From positions 1-64,000 of the forward strand of contig JALEFY010000006.1 of the NCBI GenBank assembly GCA_022760435.1: DNA of 64,000 bases. The letters are read 5' to 3'. A model generated the notes under the pieces. That model saw only the letters and a list, made by a program, of their open reading frames with translations, was not told the DNA's origin and made no database searches. Of the stretch, positions 38,496 through 48,153 are shown in pieces; within the stretch, counting starts at the first letter, position 1, and every line of letters starts with the position of its first letter. The position numbers and the translations under genes were made by a program. This stretch comes from Neomegalonema sp. (GTDB lineage Bacteria; Pseudomonadota; Alphaproteobacteria; Rhodobacterales; Rhodobacteraceae).

Positions 38496-38546
38496 TGGGC
38501 GCACAGTGGGGGGGCGGCCTGAGGGTCAGGCAGCCCCGCCGTTCGG

Positions 38547-40610
38547 CTACTTCTTGCGATCGCCATTGTTATCAAGGCCGAGCAGCGCATAAACCTGCTG
38601 GCAGACCGCTTCGGCGGTGATGCCGAAATGCTCATAGAGCTCCTTATAGGGGGCAGAGGCGCCGAAGCTCTCCATCCCGACGAAACCCGCCTTGCGCGAA
38701 TCGCCGCCCTCGCCAGTGAGCCAGCGATCCCAGCTTTGCTGCACCCCTGCCTCTATGGCGACGCGCACCGGGCCGCGCGGCAGCACCCGTGCGCGGTATT
38801 TGGGATCCTGCTCGGCAAACACATCCAGAGACGGGCAGGAGACGACCCGCGCGCCGATGCCCTTGGACAGCAGCATCTTGCGCGCCGCCAATGCGATCTC
38901 GACCTCAGAGCCGCTGGCCATCAGGATCGCCTTGCGCGAGCTGGCGGCTTCTTCGAGGACGTAAGCCCCCTGAGCGGATTTGTTCTTGGTCGTGTGCTCG
39001 GTGCGCAGGGTCGGCAAGTTCTGACGGGTGAGCGCAATCACCGAAGGCCGGTCGGTCGAGCGCAGTGCAATTTCCCAGCTTTCGGCGGTCTCCACCGCAT
39101 CGGCCGGGCGGAAGACCTGCACATTGGGCATGCAGCGCAGTGAGGCGAGATGCTCGACCGGCTGGTGGGTCGGGCCATCCTCACCCAAACCAATCGAATC
39201 ATGGGTCAGGACATAGATGACGCGTTGTTTCATCAGCGCGGACAGGCGCAGGGCCGGGCGCAGATAGTCGGCAAAGACAAGGAAGGTGCCGCCATAGGGG
39301 ATCAGCCCGCCATAGAGTGCCAGCCCGTTCATCGCCGCGGCCATGCCATGCTCGCGAATACCGTAATGGAGGTAGCGGCCGGAGAAATCATCGGCCGAGA
39401 TGACTTGCAGAGCGCCGGTCTTGGTGTTGTTCGATCCGGTCAGATCCGCGGATCCGCCGATGGTCTCCGGGACGACTGCGTTTACCTGCTCCAGTACCAT
39501 CTGGCTGGCCTTGCGGGTTGCAAGGCTTGGTTGCTCATCGCTGATCTGCTTCTTGAACGCCTTGATCGTTGCGGAGAGCTTGGGGGGCAATTCGCCGTCG
39601 AAGCTACGCTCGACCTCCTTGCGCTTGCGCTCGGAGAGCTTGTCGTACTGCGCGGCCCATTCCAGACGCGCCGCCTTGCCACGCTCTGCGGTTGCCAGCC
39701 AATCATTGCGGACCGCTTTGGGGATGTTGAACGGCTTCTCGCTCCAGCCAAGCGCTTTGCGGGTGGCTTCGATCTCGCTCTCGCCGAGCGGGGCGCCATG
39801 CACACCGGACGTGCCCGCCTTGTTCGGCGCGCCATAGCCGATCACGGTCTTGCAGGCGATCAAGGTCGGGCGATTGCCGCGGCGCGCTTCGGTCAGGGCG
39901 GCGTCGATGCTCTCGTAATCATGGCCGTCAATCGCGATCACGTCCCAGTTCGATGCCTCGAAGCGCTTGAGTTGATCGGTGCTGTCGGTCAGCTCGATCT
40001 TGCCATCGATGGAGATGCCGTTGTCGTCCCAAAGCACGATCAGTTTGCCAAGCTCCAGATGGCCCGCGAGGCTGATCGCCTCCTGGCTGATCCCCTCCAT
40101 CAGGCAGCCATCTCCGGCGATCACATAGGTGAAGTGATCAACGAGCTTCTTGCCAATCCGGTCCGCCTGGATCTGCTCGCCGATCGCCATGCCGACCGCG
40201 GTCGCGATGCCTTGCCCGAGCGGGCCGGTCGTGGTCTCGATGCCGCTGGCATGGCCGTATTCGGGGTGACCGGCGGTGATCGCGCCCATCTGGCGGAAAT
40301 TCTTGATCTGCTCCAGGGTCATGTCCTCATAACCGGTGAGGTGCAGCAAGGCGTAGAGCAGCATCGAGCCGTGCCCGGCGGAGAGCACGAAGCGATCGCG
40401 ATTCATCCACTTCGGATCGGTCGGATCGAAATTGAGATGGTTCTTGAAGAGCACCGTCGCGACATCGGCCATGCCCATCGGCATGCCGGGATGCCCGGAA
40501 TTCGCGGCCTCCACAGCATCCATGGCCAGGGCGCGCAGGGCATTGGCCATCGCCCATTCCTGTGGATGGGTCTGGCGAAGATCTTTACGGCTCATCATAT
40601 CGTCGGGCAT
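38547..40610 (-). CDS. tkt: Transketolase (second copy)
   Basis: 687 aa from ATG 40610; starts at 40646 and 40598 are also possible. All transketolase motifs are present: [47 protein letters not shown] and [12 protein letters not shown]. It has many differences from CbbT, so it is an old paralogue rather than a recent duplicate. It is divergent from the DUF4164-zapA pair, not part of the cbb operon, so it probably serves the pentose-phosphate pathway. Confidence 0.93.
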   Translation of the reverse strand: MPDDMMSRKDLRQTHPQEWAMANALRALAMDAVEAANSGHPGMPMGMADVATVLFKNHLNFDPTDPKWMNRDRFVLSAGHGSMLLYALLHLTGYEDMTLEQIKNFRQMGAITAGHPEYGHASGIETTTGPLGQGIATAVGMAIGEQIQADRIGKKLVDHFTYVIAGDGCLMEGISQEAISLAGHLELGKLIVLWDDNGISIDGKIELTDSTDQLKRFEASNWDVIAIDGHDYESIDAALTEARRGNRPTLIACKTVIGYGAPNKAGTSGVHGAPLGESEIEATRKALGWSEKPFNIPKAVRNDWLATAERGKAARLEWAAQYDKLSERKRKEVERSFDGELPPKLSATIKAFKKQISDEQPSLATRKASQMVLEQVNAVVPETIGGSADLTGSNNTKTGALQVISADDFSGRYLHYGIREHGMAAAMNGLALYGGLIPYGGTFLVFADYLRPALRLSALMKQRVIYVLTHDSIGLGEDGPTHQPVEHLASLRCMPNVQVFRPADAVETAESWEIALRSTDRPSVIALTRQNLPTLRTEHTTKNKSAQGAYVLEEAASSRKAILMASGSEVEIALAARKMLLSKGIGARVVSCPSLDVFAEQDPKYRARVLPRGPVRVAIEAGVQQSWDRWLTGEGGDSRKAGFVGMESFGASAPYKELYEHFGITAEAVCQQVYALLGLDNNGDRKK

Positions 40611-40985
40611 GAGGGTCGGTCTCGGATTCTGGGGCGCGCACGGCATCTGCCGGAATGGCGCAAATGGGGATGGGAGGGTCGTTCGGATGGCCCTGAATGG
40701 GGCAAACCGGCAGCCGCTCCTTGTCCCATAACCGTTGGCGGGGGGAGGGTGCTTGTGTCAAGCCGCCACGGGCGTAAATCTCGCTTCAAAGCGCCTTAGA
40801 AGCGCTTTATAGCGGTTAAAGACGTTCGTAGCGCTTCTTGCTGCCCGGTCGTGGTGACATCTCTTGGTGCCCCCGTATCGGCAGCGCGTTGCGGTTGGCA
40901 AAGCCAGATGGGCAAGGCCAAGCCGGCAAGATCAAGTCGGCAAGAAGAAGACGACGCGTCACGATGCAAAGGATTGAGAGCAGGC
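40611..40985. promoter_or_regulatory. Divergent region between tkt and the DUF4164 gene
   Basis: No credible gene. It contains a perfect 7-bp inverted repeat AAAGCGC-N7-GCGCTTT at 40788-40808. GGGG-rich DNA occurs at 40737-40749. I could not pick a promoter with confidence. Confidence 0.45.
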
Positions 40986-41417
40986 ATGTCTGAACGTGCA
41001 TCGCTGGAAAGCACCATCTTGAAGAGCAGCAAGAGCAATGCGATGGAAACGGCGATGCTGCGTTTCCAGCAGGCTCTGGAGCGGCTCAGTAGCGCGACAG
41101 GCAGGATCGAGAACCAGCCGAGCAGCCCGCCCGATCTTGCAGCGCAAGCGGCTCTAAAGGATGAGCTGGCGGCCTTGAGCGCCCAGCGCGACCAGCTTCG
41201 CGCTGATCTGGATGCCTTGCGGGCCGAGAGAGAGCGGCAAGAATCCCGCGATCAAGAATCCCGCGAACAAGAATCCCGAGATATCGGCGCGCTTTACCGT
41301 CTGGATGCGGCTGTGCTTGCCCTGCGTGAAACGTTCGGCGACGCAAAGGCACAGGAGATCCTCGATGCTGCTGCCGCGCGCACGGAGCCTTGGATACCGA
41401 CAGAGGCGGAAGAATGA
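40986..41417 (+). CDS. DUF4164-like small coiled-coil protein
   Basis: 143 aa from ATG 40986. Mostly helical, with a predicted coiled coil from about residue 20 to 90 (heptad-rich ALKDELAALSAQRDQL). It includes a three-fold 15-bp repeat that encodes ESRDQ/ESREQ/ESRD. It sits immediately before zapA with a 4-bp ATGA overlap, as DUF4164 proteins commonly do in alphaproteobacteria. The function is unknown; a link to cell division is inferred only from the coupling. Confidence 0.75.
   Translation: MSERASLESTILKSSKSNAMETAMLRFQQALERLSSATGRIENQPSSPPDLAAQAALKDELAALSAQRDQLRADLDALRAERERQESRDQESREQESRDIGALYRLDAAVLALRETFGDAKAQEILDAAAARTEPWIPTEAEE
41241..41285 (+). repeat. 15-bp in-frame tandem repeat
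   Basis: Three units of GAATCCCGCGATCAA or close variants inside the DUF4164-like gene. Because the unit is five codons long, expansion or loss keeps the frame and lengthens the coiled coil. Confidence 0.85.
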
Positions 41418-41833
41418 CGCATCCATCGATCCCCCCCCGCCGCGATGTGGGCACCGTCAAAGGGCCCGGCGATGTCGAACTTTCGATCGGCGGCACCAAG
41501 CTGAGACTGGGCTGCGAGCCTGGAGAAGAGGCACGGCTGGTCGATAGCGCCCGCTTGCTCGATCAAACCATCCGCCACCTGAGAAGCCGGGTGCCCGGCG
41601 CCACCGAAATGCGGTTGTTACTGATGGCGGCGCTGAGCCTGTCTGACGAGCTCAACAGCATGCGGGCCGCGCGCCTCGATAGCGCGAACCCGGGGCTCTC
41701 AGGGCATTCGGATGCACAGTTCGACGCTCTGGAGATGCAGATGGCCCAGATCCTTGGCTCGGCATCAGAACGCATCGAAGAGATCGCGCTGCGGCTCGAG
41801 GCGTTGGTGAGCGAGAATGAGGCTTCCGAGTAG
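41414..41833 (+). CDS. zapA: Cell division protein ZapA
   Basis: 139 aa. The N-terminal ZapA strand-turn (VELSIGGTKLRLGCEPGEEARL, where most members have the sequence around GxxYxxxC) leads to the helix LDQTIRHLRSRVPGATEMRLLLMAAL with the SDEL end. A coiled coil at the C-terminus allows dimerisation. ZapA binds and bundles FtsZ. Translationally coupled to the preceding gene by ATGA. Confidence 0.85.
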   Translation: MTHPSIPPRRDVGTVKGPGDVELSIGGTKLRLGCEPGEEARLVDSARLLDQTIRHLRSRVPGATEMRLLLMAALSLSDELNSMRAARLDSANPGLSGHSDAQFDALEMQMAQILGSASERIEEIALRLEALVSENEASE

Positions 41834-41858
41834 CGAGGTACGAGGCGCGGCCTAAGGA

Positions 41859-43745
41859 CTAATCGAGCGCCGCCTCTGCACTCTCCAGATCTGCGAGGGC
41901 GTTTGCCCATAATTCCTCGGCCCGCTCCAGGCCCTTGAGGATCTCGCCGCGCTTTTGCTGAGTTGCCTCGATCGTTTGCGCGGCCTTTTCGTAGAGCGAT
42001 GGATCGGCGAGCCGGGCATCGATGGTGGCGAGCATCTCCTCGAGCTTTTCGATGCGCGCTTCGCTCTCCGACACCTTCTTGCGCAGCGGTGCGAGGTCCT
42101 TGCGCCGGGAAGCTGCATCGCGGCGGGCGGATTTGCGCTGGTTTTCAGCCGCTTCGTCCTTGCTATCGTCATTGCCCGCCACGCGCCGCTGGCTCAGGAG
42201 CATCTTGCGATAGGCGTCCATGTCCTCTTCAAAGGTCGAAACCGTGCCGCCATTGACCAGCCAAAGCCGGTCCGCAACGCTTTCAACCAGATGGCTGTCA
42301 TGGCTGATCAGGATGACCGCGCCGGAATAGTCATTGAGCGCGAGTGAGAGTGCTTCGCGGCTTTCGATATCCAGATGGTTGGTGGGCTCATCGAGGATCA
42401 GCAGATGAGGGGCGTCGATGGTTGCCAGCATCATCGCCAGCCGCGCCTTTTGCCCGCCGGACAAGCGCTCGACCTGGGTCTCCGCGATATCGGCGCCGAT
42501 CCCTGCGCTGCCCAGACGAGCGCGCAGGCGCGCGGGGGGCTCTTCGGGCCGAAGCCGGGCGATATGCTGGACCGGGGTCTCCTCGGGGCGCAGCTCATCA
42601 AGTTGGTGCTGGGCGAAGAAGCCGACCTTCAGCTTGGAGTGATGAATGATCTCGCCAGCGAGGGGCGTGAGCCGCTTGGCCAAGACCTTCGCGAGGGTCG
42701 ATTTGCCCTGACCATTCGCGCCGAGAAGGGCAATGCGGTCGTCATTATCGATGCGCAGGTTCAGGCCCTTGAGCACCGTGCGCTCCGGATAACCGGCATC
42801 AAGGCCGCGCAGGGCGATGAGAGGAGGGGACAATTCGTCGGGCTTGGGAAAGTTGAACCCGGCGACATCCGCCTCTCGGCTGTCAGCGATCGGCTGCATC
42901 CGTTCGAGCATCTTCAGCCGCGACTGGGCTTGCTTTGCCTTGGTCGCCTTGGCACGAAAGCGGTCGACAAAACTCTGGATATGCGCCCGCTGAGCATCCT
43001 GGCGTTTCTTCGCGGCCACCTGTTGCAGCGCTTTCTCGCGCCGCATCGCATCGAACTTGTCGTAAGGAACGGCGTAGTAGCTCAGTTTGCGATCCTGCAA
43101 ATGCAAAATGCCGCCGACGGAGCGGTTGAGCAGGGCGCGATCATGGCTGATGATCAGGCAGGTGCGCGGATAACGGGCCAGAAAGGCTTCCAGCCAGGCG
43201 GCGCCTTCGAGATCGAGATAGTTGGTCGGCTCATCGAGCAGCAGGATATCGGGCTGCGAGAACAGCGCCGCCGCCAGCGCTACCCGCATCCGCCAGCCGC
43301 CAGAGAATTCGGCGCAAGGGCGGGCCTGAGAGGCGGCATCAAATCCGAGCCCGGTCAGGATCGTGCCCGCGCGCGCTTCTGCCGAATAGGCGTCGATATC
43401 CGTCAGCCGCATCTGGATCTCGGCGATTCTCCCCGGATCCTGCGCGGTTTCGGCTTCCGCAAGCAGCGCAGAGCGCTCGGTATCGGCCTCCAGCACTGTA
43501 TCGAGCAGACTGACCCGCGTTGCTCCGGCTTCCTGCGCAACGGCGCCGATCCGCCACCCGGTCGGCACCTCGATGGCGCCGCCATCCAGGCTTCGTTCGC
43601 CCAGGATCAGGGAAAACAAGGTCGATTTGCCAGTGCCGTTGCGGCCCAGCACGCCGACGCGGTGCCCGGTCGGGATGGTCGCGGAGGCTTGGTCGAACAA
43701 TTGCCGGCCAGCGATGGAAAAAGAGATCTCGGAAAGCTGGAGCAT
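41859..43745 (-). CDS. ABC-F family ATPase (YheS/Uup type)
   Basis: 628 aa without membrane segments: two ABC cassettes in one chain. The first has GRNGTGKSTLF, FSGGWRMRV and LLLDEPTNYLD. The second has GANGQGKSTLAKVL, LSGGQKARLAM and LILDEPTNHLD. The charged linker between them (KFDAMRREKALQQVAAKKRQ) is the ABC-F signature, and a C-terminal coiled coil follows. ABC-F proteins act on the ribosome in translation; no resistance-specific feature is visible. Convergent with zapA. Confidence 0.93.
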   Translation of the reverse strand: MLQLSEISFSIAGRQLFDQASATIPTGHRVGVLGRNGTGKSTLFSLILGERSLDGGAIEVPTGWRIGAVAQEAGATRVSLLDTVLEADTERSALLAEAETAQDPGRIAEIQMRLTDIDAYSAEARAGTILTGLGFDAASQARPCAEFSGGWRMRVALAAALFSQPDILLLDEPTNYLDLEGAAWLEAFLARYPRTCLIISHDRALLNRSVGGILHLQDRKLSYYAVPYDKFDAMRREKALQQVAAKKRQDAQRAHIQSFVDRFRAKATKAKQAQSRLKMLERMQPIADSREADVAGFNFPKPDELSPPLIALRGLDAGYPERTVLKGLNLRIDNDDRIALLGANGQGKSTLAKVLAKRLTPLAGEIIHHSKLKVGFFAQHQLDELRPEETPVQHIARLRPEEPPARLRARLGSAGIGADIAETQVERLSGGQKARLAMMLATIDAPHLLILDEPTNHLDIESREALSLALNDYSGAVILISHDSHLVESVADRLWLVNGGTVSTFEEDMDAYRKMLLSQRRVAGNDDSKDEAAENQRKSARRDAASRRKDLAPLRKKVSESEARIEKLEEMLATIDARLADPSLYEKAAQTIEATQQKRGEILKGLERAEELWANALADLESAEAALD

Positions 43746-43902
43746 AACGGCGTCTTGAGAGTTTCGCGCCTATATGACGCAAAAGCGCCAGTGCGCAAAG
43801 GGAAACCGAAAGCTGCGGGCGATTCGCGCTTGTTGCGCTGCAAAAAATGCGTTGGGATTGACGCGCGCGGGGGGCGTCTGTCGGGTGAAGGAGTTGGGAG
43901 CG

Positions 43903-44691
43903 ATGCGAGCAGAAAAGGCAGCCGGGCAGGGTGCAAAAAGGCTGGTCATCGCCGCCTTTGGCGCGTTGATGCTTGCCTCTCTGGCTGCTTGTGCGAGCAA
44001 GCCTTCGGCGGAAATGCAACAGGTGAAGCGGATGCTCGACGCCATCACCTATGAGCGTGAAGAGTTCTCACCGGCGGCCTGTCTGCGCGATGCCGATGGC
44101 CATATCCTCGTGCAGATCGAGCAGATCCTCTACCGGATCCCGGTGAAAGAGTTCATGTTCGGCGCCGCTCGGCCCAGCAGCGGGCGCCGGATCGGCCTTG
44201 ATCTGAGCGGCACGCAAGGATGTCCCGAAAACCCGTTCAATGCACGGGCGGTCTATCTGGAGGCCCGCCATGTCGGCCCTCAAACCGGCTCTGCCTTGAG
44301 CGTGGGGTTGATCGCGGATCCCGAGGGTCTGGTGGCGGATCGGCGGGCGCAGAGCGTTCTGGCGCTGGCCCAGGACGCTGATTGCGAGATGTCGGATCTG
44401 CCGGGTTTCGTTGAATGCCGTAGCAGGGAGCGGATCGGCCCCGAGCTCGATGATGCGCGCTACTACATCGCGGTCACCGCCGATGCCCCGGCGCTCAATC
44501 GCGCGCCCTTTGCCATTCGTTGCTCGGGCCGCGATCTGGCGCGCCCTTGCACGGTGCTGGACCGATATGGCGAGGATGCAGCGCTTGAGATTGCGCTCGA
44601 CCCGGAGCTTGTGCCGCTTGAGCGAATTTTTGCCCTCGTCCGGCGGGTGCATGCGCAACTGAGCACGATTCGCAAGGGTATGGGGACCTGA
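43903..44691 (+). CDS. Hypothetical lipoprotein
   Basis: 262 aa. The signal peptide ends in a lipobox (LASLAAC, cysteine near residue 29), so the protein is lipid-anchored. I do not recognise the mature part. It has paired cysteines (AACLRD, TQGCPEN, ADCEMS, VECRSRE, AIRCSGRD, RPCTVLD) that suggest several disulfides. The start is fixed by GAAGGAGTTGGGAG before ATG 43903. A 14-bp tandem repeat begins in its last codons. Confidence 0.75.
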   Translation: MRAEKAAGQGAKRLVIAAFGALMLASLAACASKPSAEMQQVKRMLDAITYEREEFSPAACLRDADGHILVQIEQILYRIPVKEFMFGAARPSSGRRIGLDLSGTQGCPENPFNARAVYLEARHVGPQTGSALSVGLIADPEGLVADRRAQSVLALAQDADCEMSDLPGFVECRSRERIGPELDDARYYIAVTADAPALNRAPFAIRCSGRDLARPCTVLDRYGEDAALEIALDPELVPLERIFALVRRVHAQLSTIRKGMGT

Positions 44692-44763
44692 ATACAGGAA
44701 CCTGAATTTGGGAACTTCGATTTGGGAACCTGAATTTGGGAACCTGGCCTTCGGAACTTGGCC
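44686..44763. repeat. 14-bp tandem repeat (about 5.5 copies)
   Basis: Units at 44686, 44700, 44714, 44728, 44742 and a partial one at 44756, consensus ACCTGAATTTGGGA. The first unit supplies the last codons and stop of the lipoprotein gene, and the array fills the space to the convergent small gene. Confidence 0.9.
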
Positions 44764-44766
44764 TAT

Positions 44767-44922
44767 TCAGGCCTCTTCGGCGCGGTTCTTGCGCAGGGCG
44801 GTGCGGGCCTGAGCCATCCGCAGCTTTGCTTCCCACATCCGCGCCTCGAGCTCGGCTTCCTGCGTCGCGAAATCGAGATCGCGAAGCCGCTGCTTTTGCT
44901 CGTCGGTAAATTCCCGGCTCAT
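44767..44922 (-). CDS. Small charged helical protein
   Basis: 51 aa from ATG 44922, preceded by GGGGGAAGA; an ATG at 44934 is possible. The sequence (SREFTDEQKQRLRDLDFATQ, ending KNRAEEA) is one amphipathic helix, with no signal or membrane segment. I do not recognise the family. The codon pattern is regular and the ribosome-binding site is good, so it is probably a real gene. Confidence 0.55.
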   Translation of the reverse strand: MSREFTDEQKQRLRDLDFATQEAELEARMWEAKLRMAQARTALRKNRAEEA

Positions 44923-45015
44923 TTCTTCCCCCATCTTGTCTTCCCCCCATCTTGCGCGCCCTCGGGATCGGGCGCGACCATCATTCTTGCCGGCGCGATG
45001 CACCGGCCTGTTTGC

Positions 45016-45450
45016 TTATTGCGAAAGCAAGGTCGCCCATACCTGACCGACGCAATTGAAGTAAGGCACGGCCTCCTTCTCATCAGCGACCAGTTTGTCA
45101 TTGAGCAGCGCCTTGACCGCCTCGCGAGCGAAAAAGCTCGGCAATTTCAGCGCATCAATGTTGCCCTGCGCCGCATTGGGGCCGTAGACGGGAGCTTCCT
45201 TGCCATTGCCTTCAAGATCGGAGCTGGCATCGTAATCGACCGCGCAAACGCGTTGATCGTCGATATCGATCGACATGGCGTCGATCGGTTGGAATGCGGC
45301 CGTGTCGCTTTTGCTCCAGACAAAAGTAACATAAGGCGCACCGGCACCGTTCTTCCCGACGCCAAGATACACATCTGCCCCTTTATCGGCAGCCACTGCG
45401 GAAGTCGCCATCAAAGCAAATGAGGCTACAATAAGTCGTTTGAGCGACAT
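45016..45450 (-). CDS. Hypothetical secreted protein
   Basis: 144 aa. A cleavable signal peptide (residues 1-21, MSLKRLIVASFALMATSAVA, cleavage after AVA-A) leads to a mature domain of about 120 residues with two cysteines (RVCAVDY and YFNCVGQ), perhaps disulfide-linked. No family recognised. It follows ilvN on the same strand, separated by 168 bp that include a hairpin and a G12 tract. Confidence 0.7.
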   Translation of the reverse strand: MSLKRLIVASFALMATSAVAADKGADVYLGVGKNGAGAPYVTFVWSKSDTAAFQPIDAMSIDIDDQRVCAVDYDASSDLEGNGKEAPVYGPNAAQGNIDALKLPSFFAREAVKALLNDKLVADEKEAVPYFNCVGQVWATLLSQ

Positions 45451-45563
45451 TTATCAGTCCCTTATTTTGTGTCGTCGACACCTGAGCGGCGTATACTTAG
45501 ATTCGGTGGCGCTCGAAAGGCGGAACTGGTGCCCAAATCAAAAAGATGAGGGCGCAGTGCGTT

Positions 45564-45608
45564 CAGATCACAACGCCCTTCTGATCTGTCTGGCCTCCCC
45601 CCCCCCCC
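45564..45608 (-). terminator. Hairpin and G12 tract downstream of ilvN
   Basis: CAGATCA / TGATCTG (45564-45588) with an 11-nt loop lies just past ilvN. Between it and the gene is an uninterrupted run of twelve C (45597-45608; G12 on the ilvN strand). The hairpin may end the ilv transcript, although no T-tract follows. Confidence 0.45.
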
Positions 45609-45618
45609 GCTCAGCCGA

Positions 45619-46206
45619 TCAAATTCCTTCCGCGCCGCGTTTGATCGCGATGATGCCCGTGCGGCAGATCTCCACCAGACCGAGGGGGCGCATCAGGTCA
45701 ACAAAGGCGTCGATCTTTTCGGGGCTGCCGGTGACTTCAAACACGAAGCTCTCGAGGGTCGCGTCAAGGACATGGGCCCGGAAAGCATCCTTCAGCCGCA
45801 GCGCCTCGACCCGCGCCTCGCCCTTGGACGCGACTTTGACCAGGGCCATCTCACGCTCGAGCGAGGGGCCCTCGATGGTCAGATCGGTGACGCGGTGAAC
45901 AGGCACCATCCGGTCAAGCTGGGTGACGATCTGGCGCAAAACCATCGGTGTGCCGGAGGTGACGATGGTGATGCGCGAGATGTGCCCGGTATGATCGACC
46001 TCGGCGACGGTGAGACTCTCGATATTGTAGCCGCGGCCCGAGAACAGGCCGATCACCCGCGCCAGAACCCCCGATTCGTTATCGACCGTGACGGCGAGAA
46101 CCCGGCGTTCGATTTCCTGACTGAGCATCTCCGCGCTCATGTCATAGGCGCTGCGGCGCAGGCTTGCGGCCTTCTGGCCGTTTTCCGGTTTGGTTTGGGT
46201 GGTCAT
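45619..46206 (-). CDS. ilvN: Acetolactate synthase small (regulatory) subunit
   Basis: 195 aa. The N-terminal ACT domain (LAVTVDNESGVLARVIGLFS, GRGYNIESLTVAEVDHTG) carries the valine-feedback site, followed by the C-terminal ALS_ss domain. It binds and regulates the large subunit encoded 66 bp upstream. GGATCAGGAAAG precedes the ATG. Confidence 0.95.
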   Translation of the reverse strand: MTTQTKPENGQKAASLRRSAYDMSAEMLSQEIERRVLAVTVDNESGVLARVIGLFSGRGYNIESLTVAEVDHTGHISRITIVTSGTPMVLRQIVTQLDRMVPVHRVTDLTIEGPSLEREMALVKVASKGEARVEALRLKDAFRAHVLDATLESFVFEVTGSPEKIDAFVDLMRPLGLVEICRTGIIAIKRGAEGI

Positions 46207-46272
46207 ACGCTTTCCTGATCCAGCATCAAGCTATGAGTAAACCCCGGCGAGCAGATCGCCGGGGCCGCCGCG

Positions 46273-48021
46273 TCACACCAGTGCCGCGCCTTGTTCATCG
46301 ATGGCGCCTTCGGTCGAGGCCTCGCCGAGGAGCATCTCGTTATGTGCCTTGCCCGAGGGGATCATCGGGAAGCAGTTTTCGTGCTTTTCCACCAGGCAGT
46401 CGAAGATCACCGGCCCGTCATAAGCGATCATCTCCTCGATCGCCTTGTCGAGCTTGGCCGGATCCTCGCATTTGATCCCCTTGCAGCCGAAGGCTTCGGC
46501 CAATTTCACGAAATCGGGCAGCGCCTCGGACCAGGAATGCGAGTAGCGCTCGCCATGGAGCAATTGTTGCCACTGGCGCACCATGCCCAGACGCTCATTG
46601 TTGAGAATGAAGATCTTGATCGGCAGATTGTACTGAACGGCAGTGCTCATCTCCTGCATGGTCATCAGAAAGGACGCCTCGCCTGCGATATCGATGACCA
46701 GCCCGTCCGGGCGGGCGGCCTGCACCCCGACCGCAGCCGGCACGCCATAGCCCATGGTTCCGAGCCCGCCCGAGGTCATCCAGCGGTTGGGCTCTTCAAA
46801 CTTCATGAACTGCGCGGCCCACATCTGGTGCTGGCCCACTTCGGTGGTGATATAGGTCTCGCGGTCCTTGGTCAGCGCTTGCAGCCGCTCGAGCGCGTAT
46901 TGCGGTTTGATCGTCTTCTTGCTCGGCTTGTATTTGAGGCAATCGACGCTGCGCCATTCCTCGATCTGATCCCACCAGGCGGCGACGCTCTGCTTCTTGC
47001 GGCCGCGCGCCTTCCAGACCCGCAGCATGTCTTCGAGCACATGAGCGACATCGCCGATGATCGGGACATCGACCGCGATATTCTTGTTGATCGAGGACGG
47101 GTCGATATCGATATGGATCTTCCGCGAATTGGGCGAGAACGCATCGGTGCGGCCGGTGATGCGGTCATCAAAGCGCGCGCCGACGCAGATCATGACATCG
47201 CAATCATGCATGGTGAGATTGGCCTCGTAAGTGCCATGCATGCCCAGCATCCCGAGGAACTGCTTGTCCGAGGCCGGATAGCAGCCCAGGCCCATCAGGG
47301 TCGACGTGACCGGGAAACCGGTCGAGCGGGCGAACTCACGCAGCAATTGCGTTGCGGCGGGGCCGGAATTGACAACGCCGCCCCCGGTATAAAAGACCGG
47401 CTTTTGCGCTTGTTCGATCAGCTCGACCGCGCGGGTGATCTGGTCGAGATCGCCCTTCACACGCGGCCGGTAGGATTTGTGCGGCTTGCCGGTCGGGCGC
47501 TGATAGGTCCCGTTGGTCATCTGCACATTCTTGGGGATGTCGATCAGCACCGGACCAGGCCGCCCCGTGGTGGCGACCTGAAACGCCTCATGGATCGTCG
47601 GGGCGAGCGTCTCGGCATCCTTCACCAGCCAGTTATGCTTGGTGCAAGGGCGGGTGATGCCGACGGTATCGGCTTCCTGAAAGGCATCATTGCCGATCAG
47701 GAAGGTCGGCACCTGCCCGGAAATGCACACCAGCGGGATGCTGTCCATCAATGCATCTTGCAGCGCGGTCACGACATTGGTGACGCCTGGGCCTGAGGTA
47801 ACCAGCACCACGCCGGGCTTGCCGGTGGTGCGCGCATAGCCCTCGGCGGCGTGTCCCGCTCCTTGCTCATGGCGCACGAGGATGTGCTTGATCCCCTCTT
47901 GCTGGAAGATCTCGTCATAGATCGGAAGGACCGCGCCACCCGGATAGCCGAAAATGGTATCCACGCCCTGATCCTTCAGGGCTTTGACGACGATTTGTGC
48001 GCCGGTCATGATATCGGACAT
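46273..48021 (-). CDS. ilvI: Acetolactate synthase large subunit
   Basis: 582 aa from ATG 48021, chosen for AAAAGGAG upstream. A thiamine-diphosphate enzyme: catalytic glutamate in VRHEQGAGHAAEGYAR, FAD/TPP middle domain, and GLGTMGYGVPAAVGVQAARP followed by the metal-binding segment DIAGEASFLMTMQE. It catalyses the first common step of valine, leucine and isoleucine synthesis. GDGSF, the usual metal motif, is GEASF here. Expression is probably attenuated by the leader described at 48101-48204. Confidence 0.95.
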   Translation of the reverse strand: MSDIMTGAQIVVKALKDQGVDTIFGYPGGAVLPIYDEIFQQEGIKHILVRHEQGAGHAAEGYARTTGKPGVVLVTSGPGVTNVVTALQDALMDSIPLVCISGQVPTFLIGNDAFQEADTVGITRPCTKHNWLVKDAETLAPTIHEAFQVATTGRPGPVLIDIPKNVQMTNGTYQRPTGKPHKSYRPRVKGDLDQITRAVELIEQAQKPVFYTGGGVVNSGPAATQLLREFARSTGFPVTSTLMGLGCYPASDKQFLGMLGMHGTYEANLTMHDCDVMICVGARFDDRITGRTDAFSPNSRKIHIDIDPSSINKNIAVDVPIIGDVAHVLEDMLRVWKARGRKKQSVAAWWDQIEEWRSVDCLKYKPSKKTIKPQYALERLQALTKDRETYITTEVGQHQMWAAQFMKFEEPNRWMTSGGLGTMGYGVPAAVGVQAARPDGLVIDIAGEASFLMTMQEMSTAVQYNLPIKIFILNNERLGMVRQWQQLLHGERYSHSWSEALPDFVKLAEAFGCKGIKCEDPAKLDKAIEEMIAYDGPVIFDCLVEKHENCFPMIPSGKAHNEMLLGEASTEGAIDEQGAALV

Positions 48022-48100
48022 GGGTCTGGCTCCTTTTCGGCCCGGGAGAGGCGCGATCTTGAATTCAGTTGCTATCGCGGATGAGCAGGGCTTTGGGCAA

Positions 48101-48124
48101 CAAAAAAGGGCCTCTGCGGGCCCT
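48101..48124 (-). terminator. Attenuator terminator of the ilvIN operon
   Basis: On the reverse strand AGGGCC-CGCAGA-GGCCCT is followed by TTTTTTG. It lies between the leader peptide and ilvI, 80 bp before the ilvI ATG. Confidence 0.88.
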
Positions 48125-48153
48125 GGCATAGCGCGTCGTGCGGATGATGGTTC

